From Linum tenue (Eukaryota; Streptophyta; Magnoliopsida; Malpighiales; Linaceae), in assembly GCA_946122785.1 (NCBI GenBank), contig CAMGYJ010000003.1:4774001-4838000 (forward strand): DNA of 64,000 nucleotides. The letters are read 5' to 3'. The notes under the pieces are model-generated. The model worked only from the letters and a program-made list of their open reading frames with translations, ran no database searches and had not been told where the DNA came from. A program made the translations under genes and the position numbers. Below are positions 24,383 through 35,784 of this stretch, piece by piece (the first letter of the stretch is position 1; every line of letters starts with the position of its first letter).

Positions 24383-27300
24383 GGATTTGTAATATAAAAA
24401 CCCTGCAGGCTGAAATAGATCGGATTAAGCAGGATCTGCCCATTAACTGGGATGAGGTCCGTTCGCTTGAAATGGAGTTGAGTAGACAATGGGAGGCGGA
24501 AGAAGAGTATTGGCAGCAAAAATCCAGGGTTCGGTGGCTAAAAAAGGGAGATAAAAACTCATCGTACTTCCATACGGTGACAAGAACCCGTCGTAAAAGG
24601 AACTTTGTGAGCGGCCTTCGGGATGACGCTGGTCAGTGGGTTACCGATGAGAAAGGCAAGGCAGATATTGCTACTAGTTTCTATAGTGCCCTTTTCTCAT
24701 CGGAAAATCAGATTCAGGATATGCCTGATAGAATTCACAATTTGCCCATTTCCCGAAGTGTCACATCGGAGATGAATGCTGGGTTAACGGCGGTAGTTCT
24801 ACCGGAGGAGGTTCGTAAAACAGTATTTGCTATGGGATCGAAACAAGCACCAGGGTCTGACGGTTTCACTGGAAAATTCTTCAAGGCCTTCTGGGATATT
24901 GTCGGTCCATCAGTTATTGATGCAGTCTGTTCTTTTTTTGCTTCGGGGCGGCTACTTCGCAGTTTTAACCATACTTGGCTCACTTTAATTCCTAAAGTGG
25001 ATAATGTGGAGACAATGAGACAACTGCGACCTATAAGTTTATGCCAATTTGTGTATAAAGTTATAACCAAGATTTTGGCTGAGCGCTTGTCTATTATTCT
25101 TCCCCAGGTGGTTTCAGAAGGGCAAAATGGGTTTATTAAGGACCGTCAGATTGTGGATAATATCTTGCTCGGACATGAGCTTATGCATTACCTAAAAATC
25201 AAAACTCGAGGGAAGAAAGGGTATATGGCTCTAAAGGTTGACATGGAAAAGGCCTATGATAGAGTCGAGTGGCCCTTCCTTTTTGCTGTTTTGGCTAAAA
25301 TGGGTTTTAGTCCCACCTGGGTAGGATGGATTAAAGAATGCCTCAGTTCTGCATCTTTTTCAGTAATGATGAATGGCACCCCATCGGGTTTCTTTTCCCC
25401 GACCAGGGGGTTGCGCCAAGGGGATCCCCTGTCCCCCCTTCTCTTTGTGCTGTGCACGGAGGGGTTTGCGGCTTTGCTTCGTAAAGCGATAGCGGACAAA
25501 AGACTCGCTGGGATTAGAGTGGCTCCCCGGGCGCCAAGGCTGACGCATTTGTTTTTCGCTGACGATTCATATCTGTTCCTACGTGGGAATCTGCAAGAAT
25601 GTGAGAACCTTATTGAGGTCCTTAATGAATATGAGGAATTGAGTGGCCAAAAGGTGAACCTTGATAAATCGGCGGTTTGTTTCAGTAGGAATATATTGGT
25701 ACAAGATCAAGAGTTCCTGGCGGCAGTCCTAGGGGTGGGTGCAGTTGGAGTACATGATAAATATCTGGGGCTACCGACGCTTATTGCCAGATCGAAAGTG
25801 GAGACCTTCCGGTATTTGGAGGCTAAGTTGTTAGAACGACTTCAGGGATGGAAGCGGAGATCGCTGTCGTGGGCGGCTAAAGAAACTCTTATCAAGTCTA
25901 TTGCATTGGCTTTGCCTTTACATGTGATGTCCTGTTTCAAGCTCCCGTTATCCTTATGCCGCTTGTTAGACAGGCACGTTGCTCGTTTCTGGTGGGGGGA
26001 GAATGAAGGGCACGCTAAGGTGCGATGGATGTCTTGGCGGGAGATGTGTCGAAGTAAACATGATGGGGGGATGGGTTTCCGCAGATTTGAGCAGTTTAAT
26101 CAGGCGCTGTTGGCTAAAATTGGGTGGCGTATTCTCAGTGAGCCCAATTCCTTGCTGGCCCAAGTTTATCGTGGAAAGTACTTTCCTAATGGACACTTTC
26201 TATCGGCTAAAGCGAGATCTCGGCCATCTTGGGGTTGGCAGAGCATCTTGTTTGGGCGGCAGCTTTTGGAAATGGGTTTACGCTGGCAGGTTGGTAATGG
26301 GCATGCAGTTTCTATGCTCCATTCTACCTGGGTCCCTGGTTTTCAGCTAGAGCCTATACGGTATAATCCTCTAATTTTGCCAGAGTGTGGTGATCCGCTG
26401 GTGGCGGAGTTAATTTGTGAAGGAGAGGGGAGGTGGTGTGATGAAAAGCTGAGTCAGTGGTTTGATCCGGGGACATGCCGTATCATTAAAGCTATTCCGC
26501 TTCCAAAAGGTAATGTGGAGGATAGGCTAGTTTGGTTTGATACGGCAGATGGGGAATTCTCGGTGAAATCGGCCTATCATTTGGCTTTGGCGTTGGAGAA
26601 AAGGAGGGGGCGGTGGAAGTCTACGGTAGACTGGATGGACAGGGCTAGTTGGATACGACTGTGGGAGGCTAATATTCCGCCAAAGTTGAAGGTGTTTGGT
26701 TGGCAGATCTTCAATCGACTTTTACCAACCATGGAAGCTCTGATTAGCCGTCATATTTCGGTCCTACCTCGTTGCCCGGTTTGTTGGGAGGCTGCTGAAA
26801 CCTTGGAACATCTGTTTCTGGAGTGTCCGGTTGCGCGAGCTCTCTGGGGGGCGGCAGGTATGGAACACTTAGGGGAGGGCCTACCACGGCATTCGTTTCC
26901 TATGTTCCTTAAGAAGTTGCTGGCTTTGGTCTCGCAACCTGCGCAATGGATGGCAATTTTTGCTATCCTTTGGCGGATTTGGAAATCCCGGAATTGGGTT
27001 GTGTTTGAAGGAAAGCAGTTTAGTCTCCCGGCTCTTCTGCGTCAATTTGCGCAACAGGTGGAGGAATGGGCGCGCCTGCCAGTGGAGGACGACTCCCCGA
27101 TCCGGGTGGTAGGGGATCATGAATCAGGGCCGGTTGGAGCTTGTGATGTAGTCTGTAGATGGGATGGGGCCACTAGGCTGGGGTCGCATGCGGCAGGTGG
27201 AATGGTCATTTTGACTCCCGAAGAAGCTGTCCTCAGGGTGAGTGGGGTCACGTTTCCTGGCATGGATGATCCAGCGACTGTGGAGTTACTAGCCCTGCGA

Positions 27301-27642
27301 GCGGCAATCTTTTGGTGTTTGGAGCAAGGATTTGTTTTGGTTCGATTTGAAGGAGATGCGAAGGTGATCATTGATAAAATCAATCGGGGGGATTCGCGTG
27401 ATAGCAGGATGGGTGCTGTTTTGGAGGAAGTGTTGGAGCTTTTTGGCAGTAATCCTGGGTTTAGTATTCGGTTCGTAGGTCGGCGGAACAATAGGGTAGC
27501 CCATGTAGTGGCTAGGAAGGCCCTTTCTTTGTACCCGGCTATGAGTCGTGTTTTCAATTATCAGGCCTGGCTGTTGTCCAGGATGTAACTATCTTTTCTG
27601 AGATCAATATAAGATTATCTTTTGTCAAAAAAAAAAAAAAAT
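24383..27642 (+). mobile_element. LINE (L1-type) retrotransposon, 5' truncated
   Basis: The insert ends in an A run at 27627-27641 and is flanked by AAATGAAAGGCCAT (24369-24382) and AAATGAAAGACCAT (27643-27656), a 14-bp TSD with one mismatch. The copy-A repeat shows the unoccupied site. The 5' end starts inside ORF2, so ORF1 and the endonuclease are missing, the usual outcome of incomplete target-primed reverse transcription. Confidence 0.94.
24385..27588 (+). CDS. LINE ORF2 fragment: reverse transcriptase, zf-RVT, RNase H
   Basis: The frame is open from the LINE's left junction and has its first ATG at 24472, giving 1,038 residues from that ATG with no stop or frameshift. It starts with the linker before the RT (SRVRWLKKGDKNSSYFH). 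The RT core follows: LRPISLC, KVDMEKAYDRVEW, RQGDPLSPLLF and the catalytic FADD at residues 362-365 (25555-25566). Then come a thumb, a zf-RVT module (CPVCWEAAETLEHLFLECP) and a C-terminal RNase H-like domain (VELLALRAAIFWCLEQG, FEGDAKVIIDKI). The upstream apurinic endonuclease domain is absent. The unbroken frame suggests recent arrival. Any translation would need a host promoter, so activity is unlikely. Confidence 0.93.
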   Translation: MCNIKTLQAEIDRIKQDLPINWDEVRSLEMELSRQWEAEEEYWQQKSRVRWLKKGDKNSSYFHTVTRTRRKRNFVSGLRDDAGQWVTDEKGKADIATSFYSALFSSENQIQDMPDRIHNLPISRSVTSEMNAGLTAVVLPEEVRKTVFAMGSKQAPGSDGFTGKFFKAFWDIVGPSVIDAVCSFFASGRLLRSFNHTWLTLIPKVDNVETMRQLRPISLCQFVYKVITKILAERLSIILPQVVSEGQNGFIKDRQIVDNILLGHELMHYLKIKTRGKKGYMALKVDMEKAYDRVEWPFLFAVLAKMGFSPTWVGWIKECLSSASFSVMMNGTPSGFFSPTRGLRQGDPLSPLLFVLCTEGFAALLRKAIADKRLAGIRVAPRAPRLTHLFFADDSYLFLRGNLQECENLIEVLNEYEELSGQKVNLDKSAVCFSRNILVQDQEFLAAVLGVGAVGVHDKYLGLPTLIARSKVETFRYLEAKLLERLQGWKRRSLSWAAKETLIKSIALALPLHVMSCFKLPLSLCRLLDRHVARFWWGENEGHAKVRWMSWREMCRSKHDGGMGFRRFEQFNQALLAKIGWRILSEPNSLLAQVYRGKYFPNGHFLSAKARSRPSWGWQSILFGRQLLEMGLRWQVGNGHAVSMLHSTWVPGFQLEPIRYNPLILPECGDPLVAELICEGEGRWCDEKLSQWFDPGTCRIIKAIPLPKGNVEDRLVWFDTADGEFSVKSAYHLALALEKRRGRWKSTVDWMDRASWIRLWEANIPPKLKVFGWQIFNRLLPTMEALISRHISVLPRCPVCWEAAETLEHLFLECPVARALWGAAGMEHLGEGLPRHSFPMFLKKLLALVSQPAQWMAIFAILWRIWKSRNWVVFEGKQFSLPALLRQFAQQVEEWARLPVEDDSPIRVVGDHESGPVGACDVVCRWDGATRLGSHAAGGMVILTPEEAVLRVSGVTFPGMDDPATVELLALRAAIFWCLEQGFVLVRFEGDAKVIIDKINRGDSRDSRMGAVLEEVLELFGSNPGFSIRFVGRRNNRVAHVVARKALSLYPAMSRVFNYQAWLLSRM

Positions 27643-27665
27643 AAATGAAAGACCATAAACAAAGA

Positions 27666-27925
27666 CGTTGAGGACCCTTTTGTAATTTTTTATTACATAG
27701 GGTTCTATTATGTAATTTACCATGCTCCACGTAACTTGTTGATAGGAGCTGGTATATTTGTTGTACACGCCTGTAGCTGAAAACCCTAAGACAGAGAGAC
27801 ATACACTAGTTTGATTTCTCCGAGAGCTTGCTCTTTGTGGATTAGTCTCGTTCCAGTTGGACGAGGATACCACGTAAATTCTGGTGTTGTGTGTTTGGTT
27901 TCTTTCGCTGCTATTGATTTTTACA
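27666..27925 (+). repeat. copia-2 5' LTR
   Basis: 260 bp, ends TTTTTACA and is followed at once by the initiator tRNA-Met primer binding site (27926-27936). Confidence 0.92.
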
Positions 27926-27964
27926 TGGTATCAGAGTTGTGATTAGATTCACGTTTGATTGATC

Positions 27965-30900
27965 ATGAGTTCCGACGATGAGAAGTCGGGAAAGTCCTCC
28001 ACAAAGGCTACCAGCGCCGCAACCGATTTCCAGGTGGTGTTGTCGCCGTACCTCCAGCTATGTCGTTCGGATCGTCCAAACAACCTCTTCGTGGGCGAGC
28101 TACTCACGAACAGCAACTATGAGGAATGTGTCACAGATATGATAGATTCCCTTATTGCCAAAGACAAGCCTTGTTTTGTTGATGGTTTGTTACCAGTCGC
28201 GACGAACCCTAATGAGCGTGAGGCACATCGACGCTGCAACGATGGTCAATGCATGGTTAAAAACTTCTATGTCAAAGGAAGTGTGGAACAGCGTTCGCTT
28301 TGCATCTATCGCACAAGAGATATGGGTTGATCTCCAGTCGCATTTCGCAATGTAGTCAAAATCGCGCTTTAAAACTTATTATTTTACGTTTCTAGGTCAC
28401 TAAAACGCTTCTACACAAAATCTCAGTTTTTACAATTTATGTAGTTAAAAACTCTGCTTTAAAACTTAAAATCTCACGATTTTACGCTTCTAGATCACCA
28501 AAACGTTTCTACGTAGAAACTCGCTTTTGACTACATTGGCGTTTCGGACAAGGTAGTGCTTCACGACTCTACGAGCTAAAGAGCACGATCAGCTGCCTCC
28601 AACAGGAGAAGGCTTCTGTTTCTGCCTTTTACACGCGTCTGCGATGGCTTTGGGATGAAATTATGTCTCTCACGCCATCGCTTGAATGCACTTGCTCCGG
28701 CTGCCACTGTGACGTTAAGAAGCGTCAGCGTGAGGTTCGAGAGGGGGAGATGCTTTTTGATTTTCTTATAGGTTTAGACGACGTGTTTTCCACCGTCAAG
28801 TCCCAGATATTGGCGATGAAATCGGTTCCTAGCTTAGCCGAGGCCTATCAACTTGTTACTAATGATGAGCAACAGAGACTCATTGCAAGTAATTGTCGCC
28901 CTCGTCCTGAAGCGGCGGTCTTTCAGGCTCAGGTGGAGAAGAAGGTGGATCGTTGGGTTCCCCCTCATGATCGTGACAGAGACAAGGAAAGAGGGGATTG
29001 GATGGAAGGACATGTGATGCCGCTGGTAAGCCCCGCTGCACATACTGTCAACGTACCGGGCATGTTCGAGGGACATGTTACCGTCTCAATGGATTCTCGT
29101 CCAAGAGTGGTGATGGGAAGGAGCAGCCAAAGCGCCGAGGTGATCGCGGTGCTCGGTCTTCACCACAGGCTGCCCAGGTAGATGTTGCCGATAGTCCACT
29201 AGCCGGCCTCACAGCGAGTCAATTCGCACGACTCAACACGCTCCTTGGTGCCGACCTCAAGCAACAGGCATCCATCAAGCCATCGTCGAACATGGCAGGT
29301 ACATTTTCCGTCCCTTCGTCAATTTGGGTGATAGATTCTGGTTGCAATGAACATATTGTTAATCACAGTTCATTGTTGGATCTCGAGCTAGATTCCTCTC
29401 TTGCTCTGCAGGTTAAAATCCCAAATGGATCAGGAGTTAAAGTTCATTAGTATTGGGACGTCAAAGTTATCTAATGAATTGTCATTGCGTCGCGTCCTTC
29501 ACGTGCCAGATTTTCAGTGCAACTTGCTCTCTGTCAGCATACTTACAGCTGATCTTCCAGTGGCACTGATATTCTTAAGCGATTTCTGTGTAATTCAGAA
29601 CTTACCATCCAAGAGGCTGATTGGGATGGGTAAGCATGTCGATGGGCTGTACTATCTGCGGATTCTGGAAGCTGGTCATGTTGTGGCGCATTCTGTACAT
29701 CGTTGTTTGGATCGCACAGAGCTGTGGCACGCGCGGCTTGGGCATCCGTCTATGGGAAAGCTCAATCGTCTGGAGAAGGTTTTTTTGTTTAGAATAAAGA
29801 GTCGTGTCGATCTTGTTTACGTGCTAAGCAGACTTGTGCTACTTTTGAGCTCAGTAGCATAAAAACAACATCGTGTTTTGAACTCATTCATGTTGACATT
29901 TGGGGTAGCTACAAAACTGCTTCTACCTCTGGAGCACACTATTTTTTGCCAATAATTGACGATTTTAGTCGTGGAGTTTGGGTATATTTGCTACGATACA
30001 AGAGTGATGTTGGCCGACATTTATTGTACTTTTGTAACTTGGTGTGGAGTCAGTTTGCGCAGCAGATACGAAGGATCCAAGCTGATAATGGTCCGGAGTT
30101 CTCAAGTAACCAACTCACTGCTTACTACGAGACGGAAGGAATCGTCTTACAGACATCATGCAAAGCAGCAAAGACGCTCCACAACAGAATGGTGTAGTGG
30201 AGCGCAAGCATCTTCACCTCTTAGACACTGCACGATCTCTTCGATTTATGCGAACTTGCCCATCAAGTTTTGGGGTGGGTGCATTATGACGGTTGCGTAT
30301 CTCATTAATCGCATGCCTTTAGTCGCTATCGGTCATCGATCACCCTTTCAGATACTGTTTAGGAAGGACCCTAAGTATGATTATCTTTGGAGCTTCGGCT
30401 GCCTGGTTTATGCTCGTGATAATCATCAGGGCTTACACAAGTTTGGAGCACGTGGGAGGGCTGGCATTTTCCTTGGTTACCCCTCTGCTCAACGCGGATG
30501 TTGTGTGTATGATCTTGAGATGCACACTATTTACACGTCCCGTGATGTTCAATTCCTTGAACATGTATTCCTGTATCGTGATGTTTAGAAGGATGTTGTT
30601 CCGACACCTGAATCTATGCCGGCTCCTACTTTTGGTTTTCCTTCAGGTTCGGCTGATCACAGGCCATCCTTTTATGATGATGACGAGTTGCACTCTTCAC
30701 CAATCTCTCTTCCTCGAGTACCTTCAAAGCCATCTACTGCTTTTACCGAAACAGCAACTCCAGTCTCCCCACGTTCGCTAGTGGTCACTGAAGACAGCCC
30801 CTATTCGCTCCCACTCGCTTCGGACAGCTCCACTTCAACCACGCCTCCTACTGTTTCCCCTTCTGCTCCGGTCGAGCCTCCGCTTCTTCGTCGTAGCGAC

Positions 30901-32528
30901 CAGATCCAGATTCCTTCCACGTGTCTGGCAGGTTTCGATGTTGAGCTCCCAGTTGCTGCTCATTCGGCCACTGTCCTCTATCCATTGGATGACTATGTTA
31001 CCTATCACCGTTTATCGCAGGCACATCATGCTTTCGTCGCAACAGTGAGTGTCGAAGATGAACCCTTGTATTTTCATCAGGTTGTTCTACAAGCATTGCC
31101 GTGATGCCATGCAGCAAGAAATTTCTGCCCTCATTGCTAATGGTACGTGGTCTCTTGTATCCTTACGTCTGAGTAAAAAGGTTATCTTGTGCAAATGGGT
31201 GTACAAAATAAAGTTCAACCTCGATGGCTCCGTTGAGCGGTATAAGGCTCGCTTTGTTGCAAAGGGGTTTACACATGTTGAGGGCATCGATTACCATGAT
31301 ACTTTTGCTCCCGTGGCAAAGCTAGTCACAGTTCGTTGTTTACTGGCGGTCGCAGTTGCACGGGGTTGGCATGTTCACCAGCTTGTCGTAAACAACGCAT
31401 TTCTCCACGGTGATCTTGACTAGGAGATTTATATGGCTCTTCCACAAGGCTTTGGTCGTCCTGGTGATACTCGGGTTTGACGACTCCACAAATCCATCTA
31501 CGGGCTGCGTCAGGCTTCTCGTAGCTGGTATCAGAAGTTCACCCAAGCCCTTTTGGCATATGATTTCGTTCAGAGTCGTGCGGATCATTCCTTGTTCACC
31601 TACCAGCGCGGAGACAGTTTTGTTGTCGCTCTCATATATGTGGATTATGTGATCCTTGTTGGTACCGACATGGCCTTTATTAGTCGTGTCAAGGCGTATC
31701 TCGAATCTCGATTCACCATCAAGGATCTCGGGCCCCTCAAGTATTTCCTTGGTATTGAGGTGGCTCGTTCATCGCGTGGATGGTTCTTAATCAGCGCAAG
31801 TATGTTTTAGACATTCTTGTAGATGCAGGACTTGAGGGAGCCAAGCCTTGTCTCACGCCCATCGAGCAACAACACCGCATCGGTCGCACGACTTCTCCTT
31901 TGGCCGCCGATCCTAGTGCTAATCGCTGCCTGGTTGGGCGGCTCCTCTACCTTACTGTCACACAATCGGATATTGCCTATACAGTCAATATCCTCAGTCA
32001 GGCCATGCAGGCTCCTACCAAAGCACACGAGGATGTTGATGTTCGTGTTCTTCGGTACCTCAAGTCTCCTCCTGGCCGTGGTATCTTTATTTTAGCCTCA
32101 GCCCCTCTTACTTTGACTGCTTTCTTTGATGCGTACTGGGGTGGTTGTCCATTGACCCGACACTCCACAACTAGGTATTTTATTACACTTGGTGGTTCTC
32201 CTGTTTCTTGGCGAACAGAGAAGTAGACAGTTGTGGCACGTTCTTCTGCGTGATCCTGGAGTTGCCCTTGCTTCTCCTACCCCACTGTATTGTGATAATC
32301 AAGCAGCGCTTCACATTGCTGCTAATCCTGTCCTCCATGAGCGTACTAAACACGTGGAGATGGACTGTTATTTCGTAAGTGACCGTGTTTAGTTTAGTGA
32401 CATTGCTCCCGCGAAGATTGCCACTGCTGGCCCAGACGGCAGATTTGTTTACGAAGGGTTTGACTGTTGATCAGTTTCATCATCTCTTCGTCAAGCTCGG
32501 ACTTCTCGACATTCAGTCCTTCTCTTGA
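27965..32528 (+). pseudogene. copia-2 gag-pol, many frameshifts and stops
   Basis: Gag starts at ATG 27965. A frameshift lies near 28225 and the MITE at 28348-28538 splits gag. A zinc knuckle (CTYCQRTGHVRGTC) sits in a different frame from the preceding gag. Protease (VIDSGCNEH), integrase (HARLGHPSMGKL, HVDIWGSY, QADNGPEFSS) and reverse transcriptase ([10 protein letters not shown]) follow across several frames. The polymerase motif reads YVDY (31637-31648) instead of YVDD, so the second catalytic aspartate is lost. RNase H carries [13 protein letters not shown]. The final stop (32526-32528) lies 7 bp before the 3' LTR. This is a dead relic. Confidence 0.93.
28348..28538. mobile_element. hAT-type MITE inside copia-2 gag, 191 bp
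   Basis: CAATGTAGTCAAAA at the left end and its exact inverse at the right end form a 14-bp terminal inverted repeat. Flanks GCATTTCG (28340-28347) and GCGTTTCG (28539-28546) are an 8-bp TSD with one mismatch. The CAATG start fits the hAT terminal consensus. The interior is an imperfect direct duplication of a unit with CTTTAAAACTTA and TTTACG(C)TTCTAG. Confidence 0.9.
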
Positions 32529-32535
32529 GGGGGAG

Positions 32536-32797
32536 TGTTGAGGACCCTTTTGTAATTGTTTATTACATAGGGTTCTATTCTGTAATTTGCCATTCTCCAC
32601 GTAACTTGTTGATAGGAGCGGGTATATTTGTTGTACACGGCTGTAGCTAAAAACCCTATGGCAGAGAGACATACACTAGTTTGATTTCTCCGAGAGCTTG
32701 CTCTCCGTGGATTAGTCTCGTTCCAGTTGGACGGGGATATCACGTAAATTCTGATGTTATGTGTTTGGTTTCTTTTCCGCTACTATCGATTTTTACA
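32536..32797 (+). repeat. copia-2 3' LTR
   Basis: 262 bp, TGTTGAGG...TTTTACA, partner of 27666-27925. It keeps the TG terminus that the 5' LTR has lost. Confidence 0.93.
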
Positions 32798-33215
32798 AAA
32801 GATATATGAGTTCATTCTCTTGTTATCGAATGACCAAATTTATTTGCAGAACAACATACAACCCTGGAAAAACAAAATTGCATCAGTACATCATCTTAAA
32901 GAGAAATTTTATAGTTTCTACTAGTTGATATTGAACTTATGAAATCGAATAAAGCGAACGACATCACAATCCGTCAAAGAGAGTAAATTTTTTTAATGGT
33001 GAAGCACCTTCGACGTGGTCACGAGTCCACTGACAAATAAGTCGACTCAAAAGTCGCCTTTAAACATGACAGAGTACTATCGAGCGCAAAACGTAACCAT
33101 AACAGAGCTGATTCATTTTAAGGATGTAGAATCTGAGTAAATTAAACAATTCCTAATTGTTTGACATTAGTCATGGACCACGGTTAAGACCAATGTCATG
33201 TAAAAAATGGTAGTC

Positions 33216-33816
33216 AAGAACAATATTCCGTTCTGGATACTAACTGGAAATTTCCTACGAACCCATATTTGACGATTGAGAAGATGACGACCAATGCATT
33301 GAACGTGTCAAAGATCAATTTGCAGCCATAATTATTATTATGTAATTAGAATCATGATACGTAGTACTATGGGCCTAGCTAGCTAGCTTGCTAGCGGTAT
33401 AATCAAGTAATTAGCAAAAGGTAATCAGGCGACGACACTACCAAATGCTTGCTGGGATAAATTCGATTCGATACGCCTCCACATCTTTATCATATGCTTA
33501 ATGCGCAGATAATTAACATATCCCTTTCTCTCCTAAAAATAAAACTGCTTTTAAGATTTGTGTTGCCTCTCTGGCCTCTGTCCATTTAAGTATTCAATTT
33601 CTCGTTGAAAGTAACATTATCATTCATCATATATTTCAATTCATCTAGTTAAGTTTTAAGTCACATGAGATTTCTGAATTTAGCCGGTAAAAATTTTATT
33701 CACCGAACTTACTGTACCGCAATTATGATTTTTCGTGAATGATGACTTTCTTGTAACATTATCATAGATAAAATGTGGTTGTATGGTTTAAGACAAAATC
33801 ATCTTACTCGTGAATG
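33216..33816. other. Intergenic DNA between copia-2 and the composite LTR element
   Basis: Nothing recognised. A short run of alternating CTAG units lies near 33375-33398. Confidence 0.5.
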
Positions 33817-33821
33817 ATGAC

Positions 33822-33997
33822 TGTCATAACCAGGTTGCTCATTAGTATGATATTGTCCGCTTTGGGTTAAGCCCACACGGTTTTATTCTTGGGTTTCCTC
33901 CCCAAAAGGCTTCGTACTAATTAGGCTAGGTGGACAATTATATACAAGGGTTCCTTCCCTTGTATTTCCGATGTGGTACTTGGATTGTCCCATAACA
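33822..33997 (-). repeat. LTR-X, complete copy (3' LTR of the composite)
   Basis: 176 bp; minus-strand sense TGTTATGGGACAATCC...GGTTATGACA. It is preceded on the minus strand by a purine tract. Its first 32 bp recur at 38388-38419 at the other end of the element. Confidence 0.85.
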
Positions 33998-34276
33998 ATC
34001 CTCCCCTCAAGACAAGGACCACGAACTTCGTGTCCTCTACTCAACGATTATCTTGATCCGCCAGACACCTTGTATCGATGGGCTTCTCGGTACAAGGATT
34101 TTTCCCAGACGCGGAACTCTCTTTGATCCGCCAAACAAATGTGGATCTCTCCTGGATCCACCAAACAGCCCAGACGCATAACTCTCTTTGATCTGCCAAA
34201 CGAACGTGGATCGCAAATCCCGAGGCCACCAAACAAGGGTCCCACCAAACTAACGTCCACCACCCGAACCGAACCA

Positions 34277-34289
34277 GGCTCTGATACCA
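34277..34289 (-). promoter_or_regulatory. Primer binding site between two LTR types
   Basis: Minus strand TGGTATCAGAGCC lies 2 nt past the end of the LTR at 34292-34666. A binding site here, downstream of what should be a 3' LTR, marks the join to a second element's leader. Confidence 0.8.
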
Positions 34290-34291
34290 CT

Positions 34292-34666
34292 TGTTATAAA
34301 CGCGCTGCTACGGATCGGGAGATCGTCGGAATCGATAAAGCAAGAATACAAAAGCGAGAATCGAAAAACACAGACACACGATTTACGTGGTTCATTTACA
34401 CGATGTGTGTTAGCTAGTCCACGGGCGAGAGAGAGCCAGTTTCACTATATCGAGGAGATTATAGATTACATAGGAGTATGATAAGTATTTATAGTACTTC
34501 TCCATGTGGGTCTAAACCTAATCCAATCTGGCAAAGGAAATGGTTACAGACCAGGCCCAGAACCCGAACTCAAATAACATTGAGCCCATACACCGAACCT
34601 AAATAACAGCGAGACCCCCGACTACCAGTCGTAGCGGCTGATAGTCCGATTCAAGTCACATCAACA
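34292..34666 (-). repeat. LTR of copia-3 (internal to the composite)
   Basis: 375 bp, minus-strand sense TGTTGATGTGACTTG...TTTATAACA, preceded by the purine tract AAGGTGGAGA after the end of pol. It contains a TATA-like CTATAAATAC. No second copy occurs in the window. Confidence 0.8.
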
Positions 34667-35784
34667 AATCTCCACCTTGACTTGAATCCTCTTCCTCTGA
34701 AATCTCTGATGTACTCTGCTCCTCTCTCTCTCTCCCGCCATCAATGCCCCGTAGGGCGGAGTCACCCACTCAAGACATCCAGCAAGTCCAAGCAGTGTTG
34801 GAACTTGCCATGTGGAACCGGCTTCGTGAACATATCAGCATGATTATCCGCAGTGCCAACCTTCTTCACCTTAATCATCTTCATTTTCCTCAAGAAATGA
34901 TACATCACGTCAATGTGTTTAGTCCTCTCATGGTGGACTTGATCCTTGGCCAAGCATATTGCACTCAAACCGTCGCAATACACCACTGCCTGATCATGAT
35001 GTAGACCTAGATCACCAACCAGTCCCTTCAACCATATTCCCTCCTTAGCAGCTTCTGTCAACGCCATATACTCTGCCTCAGTCGTAGACAATGTCACCGC
35101 CGACTGCAAAGTTTCCTTCCAACTTACTACAGAACTCTCAAGAGTGAATAAATAACCGGTCATCGATCTCTTCGTGTCAACATCTCCAACATAGTCCAAG
35201 TCAGAATACCGAGACACCAAGCACTCTGTATCACTTCCGAATAGGGATGGCAACAAAACCCGAACCCACGGGTACCCACCCGATCCAAGCCGGTCAACGC
35301 GGGTAAAATTCGTGTTGACGGGTTTTGGGTCGGGTTTGGGTTTAAACCCGTTCATTATTTACCGGGTTGGGTTGGGTTTGGGTTTAGGTAAACCCGCCTC
35401 ATGGGTACCCGCCCACACCCATATAATTAATTTTCTCGGTATATTTAATATTCTAAACAACTAATCTTATTTAGGTTTATGGAGACATGTCTAATTTTTT
35501 ATTTCTAATTGTGTAGAATGAAGTTGATGTTATCGAGTGGAGAGTGAATAAACTTAGTTGAAAGGAAGAAGTTTTCAATTAATCATGTTGTTATTTATGA
35601 ATAATTATGATTTGCTTCAATTTTCTTGAGTTTTCTAGATTGGTATTGAATAATTTGTGATTTGCTTGAATTTTCTAGAATGGTGTTTTATATATGGATA
35701 ATTTGTATTGAGAGATTGATATTTGACTTTAATTTTGATAGGAACTTGTTATTGTAAATTTTTAACAACAAAAACCCGTGGGTA

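Larger units (their letters stand above)
27666..32797 (+). mobile_element. Ty1/copia LTR retrotransposon, decayed (copia-2)
   Basis: LTRs at 27666-27925 and 32536-32797 bound a 5132-bp element with the 5-bp TSD AAAGA (27661-27665, 32798-32802). By eye the LTRs differ at roughly 7% of positions, including the very first base of the 5' LTR (C for T), so it is older than copia-1. TGGTATCAGAG follows the 5' LTR directly, and a GAGGGGGAG polypurine tract precedes the 3' LTR. It sits 9 bp from the end of the neighbouring LINE's 3' TSD. Confidence 0.95.
24231..33215. repeat. Ancient tandem duplication, copy B (split by a LINE and a copia)
   Basis: The pieces 24231-24382, 27643-27665 and 32803-33215 together align with copy A at 23620-24220. 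Removing the LINE and the copia with their TSDs leaves about 570 bp, matching copy A. No coding capacity is visible in the unit. Confidence 0.82.

Noticed and set aside
24313..24519. Minus-strand frame at the left end of the LINE
   Set aside because: Spans the LINE junction antisense to ORF2; no domain.
35250..35400. Interstitial telomere repeat
   Set aside because: The CCCAAACC/GGGTTTGGG strings are irregular and belong to hAT-a subterminal regions, not to a TTTAGGG tandem.
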